A stretch of DNA of 64,000 nucleotides from Okeania sp. SIO2B3. GTDB taxonomy: Bacteria > Cyanobacteriota > Cyanobacteriia > Cyanobacteriales > Microcoleaceae. Positions 35,842-44,953 of the stretch are shown here, in pieces. Numbering within the stretch: the stretch's first letter is position 1; each line of letters opens with the position of its first letter. The stretch is from NCBI RefSeq assembly GCF_010672525.1, contig NZ_JAAHGH010000008.1, positions 135,607-199,606 of the forward strand, in the 5' to 3' direction. A program made the translations under genes and the position numbers. The notes beneath the pieces are model-generated. The model worked only from the letters and a program-made list of their open reading frames with translations, was not told the DNA's origin and did not search any database.

Positions 35842-37659
35842 ATGAGTGAGACAGTGAAATATTCTACCCTAATAGACCTACTTCAGACTTTATCAGCAGA
35901 ACAACCGGAAAAACTAGCATACACTTTTTTGGTTGACGGTAAAAAAGAAGGGGAAAACTTTACCTATGCTTCACTAGAGCATCGAGTACGAGCTATTGCA
36001 GCATTGCTACAAAAACATGAAGTCAAAGGAGAGCGAGGTTTACTACTCTATCCACAAGGACTAGAAGCAATAGCAGCTTTTTGTGGCTGTCTATACTCTG
36101 GAGTTATCGCAATTCCAGTACCTCCTCCAGAAGCAGGTCGTCTCAAACGAACTTTGCCTAGACTCAGAGCGATAGTTCAAGATGCTCAAGCTTCCATAGT
36201 TCTGACAACGGCCACAATTATTTCCCTTGTAGAAGAAGTGGCTGATGAATTTCCTGAGTTCGAGACAATGCGCTGGATAGATACTGAATCTGTCGATCTA
36301 GAAATAGCTCAGGAATGGAAAGATCCAGGTATTACTGGTGATACACTGGCTTATTTGCAGTATACCTCTGGTTCTACTTCTACTCCAAAAGGGGTAATGC
36401 TGACCCACAAAAACTTGATTCACCACTTAAGCTATTTACAGAGAGCTTGTGGGTACACGCCAGAAAGCAAAACTATTACCTGGATGCCTTTCTTCCACGA
36501 TTATGGGTTAGTGGAAGGAATGATGGAACCCCTATACAATGGAACTCCATGCTACATAATGTCCCCATTCTCATTTGTGAAGCAACCCCTGAGATGGCTG
36601 CAAGCTCTGTCAAATTACAAGGCGACCCACTCTCAAGCACCTAACTTTGCTTATGACCTTTGTGTTCGACGAGTTAAGCCAAAACAACTATCTACTTTAG
36701 ACCTAAGTAATTGGGAAGCAGCAGGTAATGCGGCGGAACCTATTAACCCAAAAGTTATGGAGAGTTTCTACGGGACTTTCTCAGCTTGTGGTTTTCGTTG
36801 GAATGCTTTTGCTCCATGTTATGGACTAGCAGAAGATACTTTATTGGTTTCAGCCAAATCTAAACTCACAGATCCGGTACTTTGCACCATAGATGCAACA
36901 GCTCTAGTAGAAAAAAATAAAATTGTAGAAGTGTCTCCTGATGCAACAGGGGTAAGAGCTTATCCATCTTGTGGTCGCTTAGTTTGTGAAACTCAGGTAG
37001 CTATTGTTAATCCAGAAACTTTAGCAAAATGTGCTACTGATGAAGTGGGAGAGATTTGGGTATCAGACCCCAGTGTAGCTCAGGGCTACTGGGAACGTCA
37101 GGAAGCTACCAAAGAAACATTTCAAGCTTACATCAAAGATAGTGGAGAAGGTCCGTTTTTGCGGACTGGAGACCTGGGATTTATGAAAGATGGGGAGTTG
37201 TATATTACAGGTAGGATTAAAGATTTAATTATTATCCGAGGTACAAATCACTATCCCCAAGATATTGAGTGGACAGTACAACAGGTTCACCCGGCACTTC
37301 GTCCAGATTATGGTGCTGCTTTTTCAGTCGAAGTTAGGGGTGATGAACATTTAGTTATTGTTCAAGAGGTAGAGCGTCGTACTCAAGATTTGGATACGGA
37401 GAAAGTAATCAATGATATCCGCCAAGCTGTTTCAGAAGACCATGAATTACAAGCTTATGCTGTAATTTTGGCTAAACCAGGAAATATTCTCAAGACTGCT
37501 AGTGGCAAGATTCAACGTCGTGCTTGTCGTTCCAATTTTTTGGCCGGAACCCTAGACGTGATATCTGACTGGAGTGAAAATCCTCAACTAACCTCCAAGT
37601 ATCGAAAGTTACAAGAAGAAGTTGAGTCATTAGCATCCCAAATGAAAAATAGCCCGTAG
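35842..37659 (+). CDS. Fatty acyl-AMP ligase (FAAL)
   Basis: The protein has 605 residues of the ANL superfamily. It shows P-loop YTSGSTSTPKGVMLTH (about 173-188), WMPFFHDYGLVEGMMEPLY, NAAEPINPKVMESF (usually NGAEP), APCYGLAEDTL, LRTGDLGFM, GRIKDLIIIRGTNHYPQDIE and the catalytic-lysine segment KTASGKIQRRACR (about 555). The RGxNHYPQDIE form and the HDYGLV motif are characteristic of FAALs. These activate fatty acids as adenylates and load them on an acyl carrier protein rather than CoA. The carrier at 39478-39885 is the obvious partner. The stop codon abuts a 19-bp palindrome, and the next gene starts 44 bp on, so co-transcription is likely. Confidence 0.93.
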   Translation: MSETVKYSTLIDLLQTLSAEQPEKLAYTFLVDGKKEGENFTYASLEHRVRAIAALLQKHEVKGERGLLLYPQGLEAIAAFCGCLYSGVIAIPVPPPEAGRLKRTLPRLRAIVQDAQASIVLTTATIISLVEEVADEFPEFETMRWIDTESVDLEIAQEWKDPGITGDTLAYLQYTSGSTSTPKGVMLTHKNLIHHLSYLQRACGYTPESKTITWMPFFHDYGLVEGMMEPLYNGTPCYIMSPFSFVKQPLRWLQALSNYKATHSQAPNFAYDLCVRRVKPKQLSTLDLSNWEAAGNAAEPINPKVMESFYGTFSACGFRWNAFAPCYGLAEDTLLVSAKSKLTDPVLCTIDATALVEKNKIVEVSPDATGVRAYPSCGRLVCETQVAIVNPETLAKCATDEVGEIWVSDPSVAQGYWERQEATKETFQAYIKDSGEGPFLRTGDLGFMKDGELYITGRIKDLIIIRGTNHYPQDIEWTVQQVHPALRPDYGAAFSVEVRGDEHLVIVQEVERRTQDLDTEKVINDIRQAVSEDHELQAYAVILAKPGNILKTASGKIQRRACRSNFLAGTLDVISDWSENPQLTSKYRKLQEEVESLASQMKNSP

Positions 37660-37678
37660 GGGCGAATGGCATTCGCCC
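37660..37678. repeat. Palindromic short repeat between FAAL and ACAD genes
   Basis: GGGCGAATGGCATTCGCCC, one base shorter at the centre than the copy at 10958-10977. It begins right after the FAAL stop codon. Confidence 0.75.
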
Positions 37679-37703
37679 ATACAAAAAATTTAGGAGATTT
37701 AGC

Positions 37704-39506
37704 ATGGATAAACTCAAGCAATATTGGGTAGCTGAAGAGTTAGAGCGTGCTCTTGGCGATCCAGAAAATCCAGACAGTACAATGTCTTTTAAGAGAGTAA
37801 TTGAAATTGATGAGAGTGAAGAATTTCCACATCAGGAAATTGAATGGCTCTATAATTGGAAGCTACAACATCACTATATCCCTGTTAATTGTGGGGGGGA
37901 GTTTACTTCTTTTGAAGAGTTTGTGGCCTTCGTTAGAGTTTTGTGTAGACGCGACCAAACAATTGGAATTGCTTTTACTACCATGTTTTGGTCTTTTATT
38001 ACCTGGATGGCAGGTACAGAGGAACAAAAGCAAAAGTTAGCAACTTATATTAAAGATGAACACGGGACAATGTGCCTTGGTTATTCAGAGAAGGAACATG
38101 GTGCTGACCTAATTGGTGGAGATTTGACCGCAACAAAGGTTCCTGGAGGTTATCTACTTAATGGGGAAAAGTGGCCGATAAATCGCGCAACTATTTCTGG
38201 AGTATCTTATATATTAGCAAAGACTGACCAAGAGGATGGAGGAGCTAGAGGTCTGTCTTTATTTATGGTAGAAAAAAGCCGACTCGATCCAGCAAATTAC
38301 TACAATTTACCAAAAATTCTTACCCACGGAATTCGAGCTTCTGATATGAGTGGCATAGGTTTTAAGGATTGCTTTGTTCCCGAAGATATGTTGATCAAAG
38401 GGGAAGGAGCAGGTCTAGAAGTAGCTCTGAAAGGATTTCAAATTACTCGAACTTTATGTGCAGCTTTTTCTCATGGTGCGGCTGATACAGCTTTAAGAAC
38501 TACACTAAAATTTGCTATTAATCGGGTCATTTACAATAAAACAGTTTTTGACATTCCTCAACCTAGGAAAATTCTGGTAGATGCTTTTTTAGACCTATTA
38601 ATTTGTGATTGTGAAACTATTGGAGCAGCAAGAGGATTTCATGTTATTCCTGGACAATTTAGTGTTTGGGCAGCAGTGGTGAAATATTTTGTTACTGTTC
38701 AGTTAGAAACAATGATTAATAATATTTCATCAGTGTTAGGTTCTCGCTTTTATATGCGAGAAGAACATGACTGGGGAATATTCCAAAAAGTGCTGAGAGA
38801 TAATTCAATTATTAGTGTATTTGATGGCAGTACAACTGTTAATTTGCACGCTCTAATTTTACAGTTTCGTCAGTTAACAAAACATCGTTCTCGACGTAAT
38901 TCTGCTAAGATGGAAGGAATTAAATCTCGTCTAGAAATCATCTTTTCCTTGGAGAAACAACTGCCTACTTTTGAACCAGAAAAACTGGAAATTACAGGGC
39001 GGGGTGCTGATGATGCTTTACAAGGATTAGAAATTGCGTTAGAACAGTTAAAAGATTTAAAAACTGATAATTTAAACACTAAAGTTTTAGAGCAAATTAC
39101 TGCACTGACTGAGTGTGTTATTGCGGAAGTAAACGCTCACGATGAACAAATTGCTAATTCAGCATTTGAGTTTGGTCACAACCAGTCACCAGAATTATTT
39201 GAAATAGCGAAAAATTACTGTGCTTTACACGCTGCTGCTGCGTGTGTGCATATGTGGATTTATAATCGCGAAATATTGGGTGAGTTTTTTGCAGGTGGTG
39301 AATGGTTGGTACTGTGTTTAAATCGTTTACTGCAACCTTTTGGGCATTCACAAAAAGTAGACCAATTATATTGGGAAAAAGTTACTCAAGAAATGCTCAA
39401 ACTTTATAACGAAAATAAAGTATTTTCTATTGTTCCTTTTCAACTAGCACAAACTCAAAAACAGGAGAATAAAACAAATGCAAGTTCAGAACTCCAGCAC
39501 GCTTAA
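37704..39506 (+). CDS. Acyl-CoA dehydrogenase-like flavoprotein, probably acting on acyl-ACP
   Basis: The protein has 600 residues, about 200 longer than usual acyl-CoA dehydrogenases owing to a C-terminal helical extension (about 420-600). Recognisable parts are CLGYSEKEHGADLIGGDLTA (flavin/substrate region), 'GEKWPINRA', a middle beta domain and 'VFDGSTTVNLHALILQF' near 372. The last is where acyl-CoA dehydrogenases carry (Y/F)EGT with the catalytic Glu in the MCAD subgroup; Asp stands there instead. The ribosome site TAGGAGATTTAGC precedes ATG. Its start lies 44 bp after FAAL and its end overlaps the ACP start by 29 bp, indicating translational coupling. In FAAL pathways such enzymes introduce a 2,3 double bond in the carrier-bound acyl chain; that role is inferred here. 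Confidence 0.88.
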   Translation: MDKLKQYWVAEELERALGDPENPDSTMSFKRVIEIDESEEFPHQEIEWLYNWKLQHHYIPVNCGGEFTSFEEFVAFVRVLCRRDQTIGIAFTTMFWSFITWMAGTEEQKQKLATYIKDEHGTMCLGYSEKEHGADLIGGDLTATKVPGGYLLNGEKWPINRATISGVSYILAKTDQEDGGARGLSLFMVEKSRLDPANYYNLPKILTHGIRASDMSGIGFKDCFVPEDMLIKGEGAGLEVALKGFQITRTLCAAFSHGAADTALRTTLKFAINRVIYNKTVFDIPQPRKILVDAFLDLLICDCETIGAARGFHVIPGQFSVWAAVVKYFVTVQLETMINNISSVLGSRFYMREEHDWGIFQKVLRDNSIISVFDGSTTVNLHALILQFRQLTKHRSRRNSAKMEGIKSRLEIIFSLEKQLPTFEPEKLEITGRGADDALQGLEIALEQLKDLKTDNLNTKVLEQITALTECVIAEVNAHDEQIANSAFEFGHNQSPELFEIAKNYCALHAAAACVHMWIYNREILGEFFAGGEWLVLCLNRLLQPFGHSQKVDQLYWEKVTQEMLKLYNENKVFSIVPFQLAQTQKQENKTNASSELQHA

Positions 39507-39885
39507 TACTGAAGCAAAAACAGAAAGTTCCCCTTTAGAAATCTTACAAAAGTGGATTGCTGAAAAGTTAGCAGAACAATTGAATGTTGATAAAAGTACT
39601 ATCGAATTTACCGAACCTTTAACTCGTTATGGTTTAGACTCAATTGATGCCGTAACTCTAGTTGGTGAGCTGGAAGATGAACTAGAATTAGAATTACCTT
39701 CTACTTTATTTTGGGATTATCCAACTATAGAAAAATCTGCTGAATATTTAGTTTCTGAGTTTGATATTTCTGAGGCATTAGAAAACTTGGAAAGCTCTGA
39801 AGAAACAACAGAAGAAGCTGAAAAAACTGCTGAAAAATCTGGTAAAGGTTGGGGTGGTTTTTGGAAGGGAGTAAGTGGTTCATAA
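39478..39885 (+). CDS. Acyl carrier protein with C-terminal extension
   Basis: The protein has 135 residues. The carrier domain spans about 18-100 with the phosphopantetheine serine in YGLDSIDAVTLV (about Ser60). EDELELELPSTLFWDYPTIE is typical of carriers that follow FAALs. After the domain comes a Glu/Thr-rich linker and a short Gly/Trp-rich end (KGWGGFWKGVSG). It overlaps the dehydrogenase gene by 29 bp in another frame, and an AGGAGAATAAAAC site inside that gene serves as ribosome binding site. It presumably carries the acyl chain from FAAL through the dehydrogenase to the acyltransferase. Confidence 0.92.
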   Translation: MQVQNSSTLNTEAKTESSPLEILQKWIAEKLAEQLNVDKSTIEFTEPLTRYGLDSIDAVTLVGELEDELELELPSTLFWDYPTIEKSAEYLVSEFDISEALENLESSEETTEEAEKTAEKSGKGWGGFWKGVSGS

Positions 39886-39916
39886 AAGAACTGAAGAAAC
39901 CTAGGAGAAAAGTCTT

Positions 39917-40256
39917 AGTTATGTAAGCATTTCCTGCGGACTGCTACGCAAACAGCTATTAGCAGTCAGCACTTCCCTGGGGGATGCGCTCGCATTCAGC
40001 AATATAGCAGAAGGCAGAAGGCAGAAGGCAGAAAGCAGAAGGAAAAATCTTACCTGGTCTAAGTTAATGACTCTTGAACTGTTCTAACCTTTGCTTCAAC
40101 TGGTATAATATTCTGCTTTTGAGGGCAGGGTTGAAATTAAAATAGACTTGACAACTTTTGTTGTAAGATTTAATCTGGGCTGAATTAATACAGCTTTGAA
40201 CGTTTACCAAAAGGAATAGCTAATAGCTGATAGCTGATGGCTCACGGCTGAATTTT
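39917..40256. repeat. Dispersed repeat R4, long copy, between ACP and MBOAT genes
   Basis: It begins GTAAGCATTTCCTGCGG and contains 'aaaatagacttgacaacttt' and 'acagctttgaacg', close to the element at 45103-45310, and ends near 'ggctgaatttttac'. It includes simple cagaaggcagaagg repeats and recurrent tagctgatagctgat. It separates the ACP gene from the MBOAT gene. Confidence 0.55.
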
Positions 40257-40447
40257 TACTTATTTATACTAATGATTTTTAGTATAGATTAAGACTTGAT
40301 CTTCAGAAAATTAAAAATCTTAGTTACCAATAAAAAATTGCTTTTGGTAACTAAAAAATATTTCAATATTTCAGAGATTGACAAATACCTCATACCATAA
40401 TTTATTGGGATAGGTCGCTATCAAGAATAAGAGGAGGAAATAGTTAA

Positions 40448-41908
40448 TTGAATTTTTCTGATTTTTCCTTCTGGTGGGTGCTGCTGATTTTTAGCTTGCC
40501 TTTCTTCACCATCCGCGCTCTAGGAAAAAGGTTAAATTTCTGGCAAGATAATTTTGATACCATCGGCTTGATGGTATTATCACTAACATTATTTTTAAAT
40601 GCTAATTTAAAAAGTTTTGCCGTCTTTATATTCGAGGTGATTTTCAACTACATAATAGTGCGACTAATGTTGCAAAGACGTGGTTGGGAGTCAAGGGCGA
40701 TCGCTACATTTTTAATAGTATTTGATGTAGCGGTATTAGCATACTTTAAATATCTTACCTTTTTTGTAGAAGATGTAGTAGGTTTAGTAGTCGGGGGAAT
40801 GCCTCCAAATTGGGAACAAAGTTTTCCTTTACCAGTATTTAATAGAATTCCTCCAGGGATTTCTTTTTATACTTTTCAGATGGTGGCATTTGTTGTAGAT
40901 TCTTTTACAGCTAAAAAGAAAAAGCCAATTAATTTTATAGATTACGTAAACTTTATTGCATTTTTCCCCCAAATTGTAGCAGGTCCAATCGAAAGACGTA
41001 AACAATTATTACCCCAGTTAGAATCTTTTAAATTTAAATTTACTGTAGAAAACTTTGAATTAGGTTTGCGATGGTTATCTCTAGGTTTATTTATGAAATT
41101 TGTTCTAGCAGATAACATTACTCCATATATAGACCTACAACAAGCAACAAATGCTTTATTAGTTTGGTTTCATGCCTTTTTGTTTACTTTAAGAATATAT
41201 TTTGACTTTGCTGGATACAGCTTTATGGCTGTTGGTATCGCTAGAATTTTAGGAGTTAAACTAGAATTAAATTTTCTGGCACCCTATACTTCTGTCAGTA
41301 TTCAAGAATTTTGGCGACGTTGGCACATTACTCTGAGTAACTGGTTTAGGGACTATGTCTTTATCCCACTAATGGGTGCAAATAAAAAGTGGGCACCATT
41401 CTATTTATTTATAACTTTTACTCTTTCAGGCTTTTGGCACGGGGCAGCCTGGAATTTTATTTTATGGGGAGCTTACCATGGGGCATTATTATTGGTACTC
41501 AGATATGCCGGGAGACCTTTTCAAAGATTTGTGGGTAGATGGACTTCTAAAACTGAGTTAGTTTCCTGGGCCTTGACGTTTATGGCCGTGACTCTAGGCT
41601 GTTTATTTTTTATGGAAACTAATATTAGTAGGTTGGGTACTAAGTTAGTAACTTTAGTGACACCAGGAGCTTATTCAATTTCTGGGGCGATCGATGCTTT
41701 TAGCTCTTATAGCATAAATGAGGGTTGGGCTCTAGTTTTTACTTTAGCTGTGGCGATAGGGACATTATTTTTAGAACATTTGGCAGTTTGGCAGCAGCGA
41801 GATGAGTATGAATTTTTGTTATCTCCTTGGATATCAAGAGGTCTGCTAGGTTTAACTATTTTGCTGGGGGCAACTATTCCTTCTGCATTTATTTACTTTG
41901 AGTTTTAA
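40448..41908 (+). CDS. MBOAT-family O-acyltransferase (AlgI/DltB-like)
   Basis: The protein has 486 residues with a TTG start behind a strong GAGGAGGAAATAG ribosome site. It has about eleven membrane segments. MBOAT marks are PPGISFYTFQMVAFVVD (about 137), FFPQIVAGPIER (about 174), SIQEFWRRWHITLSNWFRDY (about 290) and the catalytic His in SGFWHGAAWNFILWGAYHG (about 337). AlgI/DltB-type MBOATs transfer acyl groups from a donor, in DltB from a carrier protein, to extracellular polymers or alcohols. Placed after FAAL, dehydrogenase and ACP, it is the best candidate to use the acyl-ACP as donor. The acceptor is unknown. Confidence 0.9.
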   Translation: MNFSDFSFWWVLLIFSLPFFTIRALGKRLNFWQDNFDTIGLMVLSLTLFLNANLKSFAVFIFEVIFNYIIVRLMLQRRGWESRAIATFLIVFDVAVLAYFKYLTFFVEDVVGLVVGGMPPNWEQSFPLPVFNRIPPGISFYTFQMVAFVVDSFTAKKKKPINFIDYVNFIAFFPQIVAGPIERRKQLLPQLESFKFKFTVENFELGLRWLSLGLFMKFVLADNITPYIDLQQATNALLVWFHAFLFTLRIYFDFAGYSFMAVGIARILGVKLELNFLAPYTSVSIQEFWRRWHITLSNWFRDYVFIPLMGANKKWAPFYLFITFTLSGFWHGAAWNFILWGAYHGALLLVLRYAGRPFQRFVGRWTSKTELVSWALTFMAVTLGCLFFMETNISRLGTKLVTLVTPGAYSISGAIDAFSSYSINEGWALVFTLAVAIGTLFLEHLAVWQQRDEYEFLLSPWISRGLLGLTILLGATIPSAFIYFEF

Positions 41909-41999
41909 TTATGAAGTTCTAGAGTACTACGCAAATAGAGCGCGGACATTTATAAATACTCAAAGTTAGTCAGGGATAAATTCTGACTTCCATAAGTAA

Positions 42000-42018
42000 G
42001 GGCGAATGCTATTCGCCC
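42000..42018. repeat. Palindromic short repeat upstream of the sulfotransferase gene
   Basis: GGGCGAATGCTATTCGCCC. An ATG inside it (42006) opens a longer frame into the sulfotransferase, but that start is rejected in favour of 42078. Confidence 0.75.
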
Positions 42019-42077
42019 CTACTGACTTGTGCGTAGCGCTATGGAGTTTATTTGTTCAAAGTTTTCAAGTTTGGCCT

Positions 42078-43001
42078 ATGAATTTACCAAGTTTCCTTGT
42101 TATAGGTGCAGCAAAATCAGGTACTACCTCTGTTTGGTCATACTTGAAGCAACATCCTCAAGTTTTTATGTCCAAACCAAAAGAACCAAACTTCTTCATT
42201 TTTGAAGGGGTAAAGTTACCATATTATTCAGGACCTGATGATGAAGAGGCGTTGATCCGAAAGCTATATCAAGGTACTATTACTGACTTTGAGACTTATC
42301 AAAAACTTTTTCAAGATGTGGGAGAAGTGAAAGCTATTGGTGAAGCTTCGGTGCGCTACTTATATTTTCCTCAAGCTGCGGAAAGGATTAAAAAGTATAT
42401 CCCTGATGCCAAGATGATTATTATGCTACGCAACCCAGTAAATAGATTATATTCTCAGTATGTGATGAATGTTCGCGACTTACTGGAACCTTTGCCACTA
42501 AGTGAAGCCATTACTGCAGAAGATGAGAGAATTAGTAAAAACTGGGACTGTGCTTGGCACTATACTAAGCTAAGTAGTTATTACAATCAGGTAAAGCTAT
42601 ACTTAGATTTATTTTCTCCAGAGCAAATTAAGGTAATTATTTATGACGATTTTTGTCGAGATACTATAGGCATTATGCAGGAATTATATCGCTTTATTGA
42701 TGTAGATGATAGCTTTATACCAAACTGCTCTAAACGTAAATTGTCAGGATATTGGCCTAAAAGTTTGGTTCTCCATCGTTTGCTTAAGGAGCCGAATGTT
42801 ATTAAATTAACTTTAGAAAAGGCTTTACCTAAAAAGACATACAATAAAGCTTTAAAGTTTTTTCAGAAATCGAATAAAGGTGTTATACCGCCTATTCCGA
42901 CTACTGTTAAAGATGATTTAAAACAGTTATTTCGGAAGGATATTTTAAATTTGCAAGAACTGTTGGGGCGTGACATACCATGGTTAACAGATGAGGTTTG
43001 A
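42078..43001 (+). CDS. PAPS-dependent sulfotransferase
   Basis: The protein has 307 residues from the ATG at 42078 (MNLPSFLVIGAAKSGTTSVW). The 5'-phosphosulfate loop is GAAKSGTTSVWSYLKQHP at the very N-terminus, and the 3'-phosphate motif is MIIMLRNPVNRLYSQY (about 113-128). KPKEPNFF and GEASVRYLYFP are typical of bacterial relatives of heparan/NDST-type sulfotransferases. It would move sulfate from PAPS to a hydroxyl or amine of a small molecule, lipid or glycan in the cytoplasm. The longer frame from 42006 starts inside a palindromic repeat and adds no conserved residues. It is 170 bp downstream of the MBOAT gene on the same strand. Confidence 0.88.
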   Translation: MNLPSFLVIGAAKSGTTSVWSYLKQHPQVFMSKPKEPNFFIFEGVKLPYYSGPDDEEALIRKLYQGTITDFETYQKLFQDVGEVKAIGEASVRYLYFPQAAERIKKYIPDAKMIIMLRNPVNRLYSQYVMNVRDLLEPLPLSEAITAEDERISKNWDCAWHYTKLSSYYNQVKLYLDLFSPEQIKVIIYDDFCRDTIGIMQELYRFIDVDDSFIPNCSKRKLSGYWPKSLVLHRLLKEPNVIKLTLEKALPKKTYNKALKFFQKSNKGVIPPIPTTVKDDLKQLFRKDILNLQELLGRDIPWLTDEV

Positions 43002-43292
43002 TTGTATTACATTTTAGTTTAGGGGTGCTGATGTATAGCTATCAGCTATCAGCATTCAGCATTCAGCATTTCCTATCTAATGCTCCGCAAACAGCCAGAT
43101 TCAAAACTATTACTTGTAAGATAAGTGAAGTTTTAGAGGTAGCCTAATATTTGCTTCGACTGCTATCTGTAGGATAATATTGAATAGTAAAATTGGTTAG
43201 ATACTAATATATTTTGCTCTAACAAAAAAGTTGTATTTAACTTGATTCAAAAGTTTAATTGCTTGTAAAACGTTTGAAGTTAATTTGGAATA

Positions 43293-43425
43293 AATTACCG
43301 AATAATTAAGGTTTAAAACCTCTCTTTTAAAGGAGAAACAAGAAAGATTTTTTCTTTGAGTCAATCCTCTTATTTTCAAGGACAGTTAATTATTAATAAT
43401 TAATAATTAATAATTAATTGTTGAA
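43293..43425. repeat. R1-related repeat
   Basis: AATTACCGAATAATTAAGG, then 'aaacctctcttttaaaggag', then 'ttaataattaataattaat'. It matches the ends and arm of R1. Confidence 0.6.
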
Positions 43426-43516
43426 GACTGCTTCCTGAAAAATTTCATATCGGGATTTGTCAGGAGTAATTTTTATAGAATAGGTAAAAAATCAATAATT
43501 ATCAATATTAAAAGCT

Positions 43517-44761
43517 GTGGAAACTGGAAAAATATCTGAAACAGTAAAAGGAAGTAATGTGCCTACAAAAATTTGTATTTTAGGCGGTGGCTTCGGCGGT
43601 CTTTATACAGCATTGTATTTACAAAGCTTTCGGGGATTTAAACAGAAAAACTGTCAAATAACTTTAATAGATATACAGGATCATATTGCATTTACTCCTT
43701 TACTTTATGAGGTGATTACAGATGAACTGAAAACTTGGGAAATAGCTCCATCTTTTGATAAATTACTCAAAAATAAAGATATTCAGTTTTGCCAAGATGA
43801 AGCGAAAGATATTGATTTTCAAGCTCGCGAAGTTAAACTTTTAGAGGGAGGAAGTTTACCTTATGATTATTTAGTTATTGCTGTGGGTGTCACTAATGGA
43901 AAAATGCCAAATGGTGCAGAAAATGTTTTGACATTCAGAACTTTAGCTGATATTCAACGCCTCGAACAAAAGTTACAAAGTTTGGAAAATTCTAGCCAAG
44001 AAAAAATTCGGGTAAGTATTGTTGGTGGGGGTCCGAGTGGGGTAGAGTTAGCAGGAAAAATAGCAGATAGATTAGGGAAAAGGGGAGAAATACGCCTGAT
44101 AGAAAGAGGAAAAGAAATTCTGAAAACTTTTACTCCTGCTACTCGGAAAAATGCTCAACGTGCTCTAGATAAAAGAAATGTTTTAATCAGTTTACAGACG
44201 GGTGTGAATGCTATTGAAGCTGACAAAGTTACTATTTTACAAGCTGGAGAAACTGCTGTTATTCCCACTGATTTAATATTATGGACTGCGGGAGTTCAAA
44301 TGAGAGAGTGGGTGAAAAATTTGGATTGTTCTCATAATTCTAGAGGTCAACTTATTTGTGAGCCAACTTTACAGTTAGTTGACTATCCAGAAGTATTTGC
44401 ATTGGGAGATATTGCAGAGATTTCATACCCCAATAATAAACAACTTCCAGCAACAGCTCAAGTTGCTTATCAACAAGCAAGTCAAGCAGCAAAAAATCTG
44501 TGGAAAAGTTTAAATAATAAACGCCCAAGACCGTTTCATTATTTACATTTGGGAGAAATGATTACTTTAGGGATGAATACGGCAGCTATTTCTAGTTTTG
44601 GTATTAGTTTATCTGGCTCTTTGGCTGCTTTTTTTAGGTTAGGAGTTTATATTCAAAGATTACCTACTTTATCTCATAAAATTCAAGTTATTCGCCATAG
44701 ATTAAAAGTTTGGTGGAAAAATTTATTTGGCAAATCAGCTAGTCACAAAAAATTGAAATAA
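43517..44761 (+). CDS. Type II NAD(P)H dehydrogenase (NDH-2 family)
   Basis: The protein has 414 residues with a GTG start. The FAD-binding motif is ICILGGGFGGLYTALYLQ (about 18-35), the NAD-binding motif is VSIVGGGPSGVELAGKIADR (about 160-179), and the second FAD segment is FALGDIAEIS (about 294-303). 'VAYQQASQAAKNLW' and a basic C-terminal helix are also present. Such flavoproteins oxidise NADH or NADPH and reduce quinone at the membrane surface. It lies in the middle of the acylation/sulfation cluster, but nothing in the sequence ties it to that pathway. Supplying or removing electrons for the dehydrogenase is only a possibility. Confidence 0.88.
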   Translation: METGKISETVKGSNVPTKICILGGGFGGLYTALYLQSFRGFKQKNCQITLIDIQDHIAFTPLLYEVITDELKTWEIAPSFDKLLKNKDIQFCQDEAKDIDFQAREVKLLEGGSLPYDYLVIAVGVTNGKMPNGAENVLTFRTLADIQRLEQKLQSLENSSQEKIRVSIVGGGPSGVELAGKIADRLGKRGEIRLIERGKEILKTFTPATRKNAQRALDKRNVLISLQTGVNAIEADKVTILQAGETAVIPTDLILWTAGVQMREWVKNLDCSHNSRGQLICEPTLQLVDYPEVFALGDIAEISYPNNKQLPATAQVAYQQASQAAKNLWKSLNNKRPRPFHYLHLGEMITLGMNTAAISSFGISLSGSLAAFFRLGVYIQRLPTLSHKIQVIRHRLKVWWKNLFGKSASHKKLK

Positions 44762-44953
44762 GTAGATAATTTATAATTTTAATAAAGTCAATAACTATAG
44801 CGTTTTCAGATGATATGTCAAACAATAGTTAGTTATTTACTAACAGTAAAAAGTGTGGCAAACCTTCTTACCTGTTGCCTGCTGCCTAAAAGCTACCATG
44901 TTTTTTACCCAACTCAAATGAAATTACTATCAATAATTAAAATGACAGTAAGT

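Noticed and set aside
39478-39885. Start of a polyketide or peptide natural-product cluster
   Set aside because: FAAL and ACP often begin such clusters, but no ketosynthase, adenylation/condensation or thioesterase domain follows in the next 24 kb.
42006-42077. Upstream start of the sulfotransferase
   Set aside because: The ATG lies inside a GGGCGAAT palindrome. The conserved N-terminal PAPS loop starts directly after the ATG at 42078.
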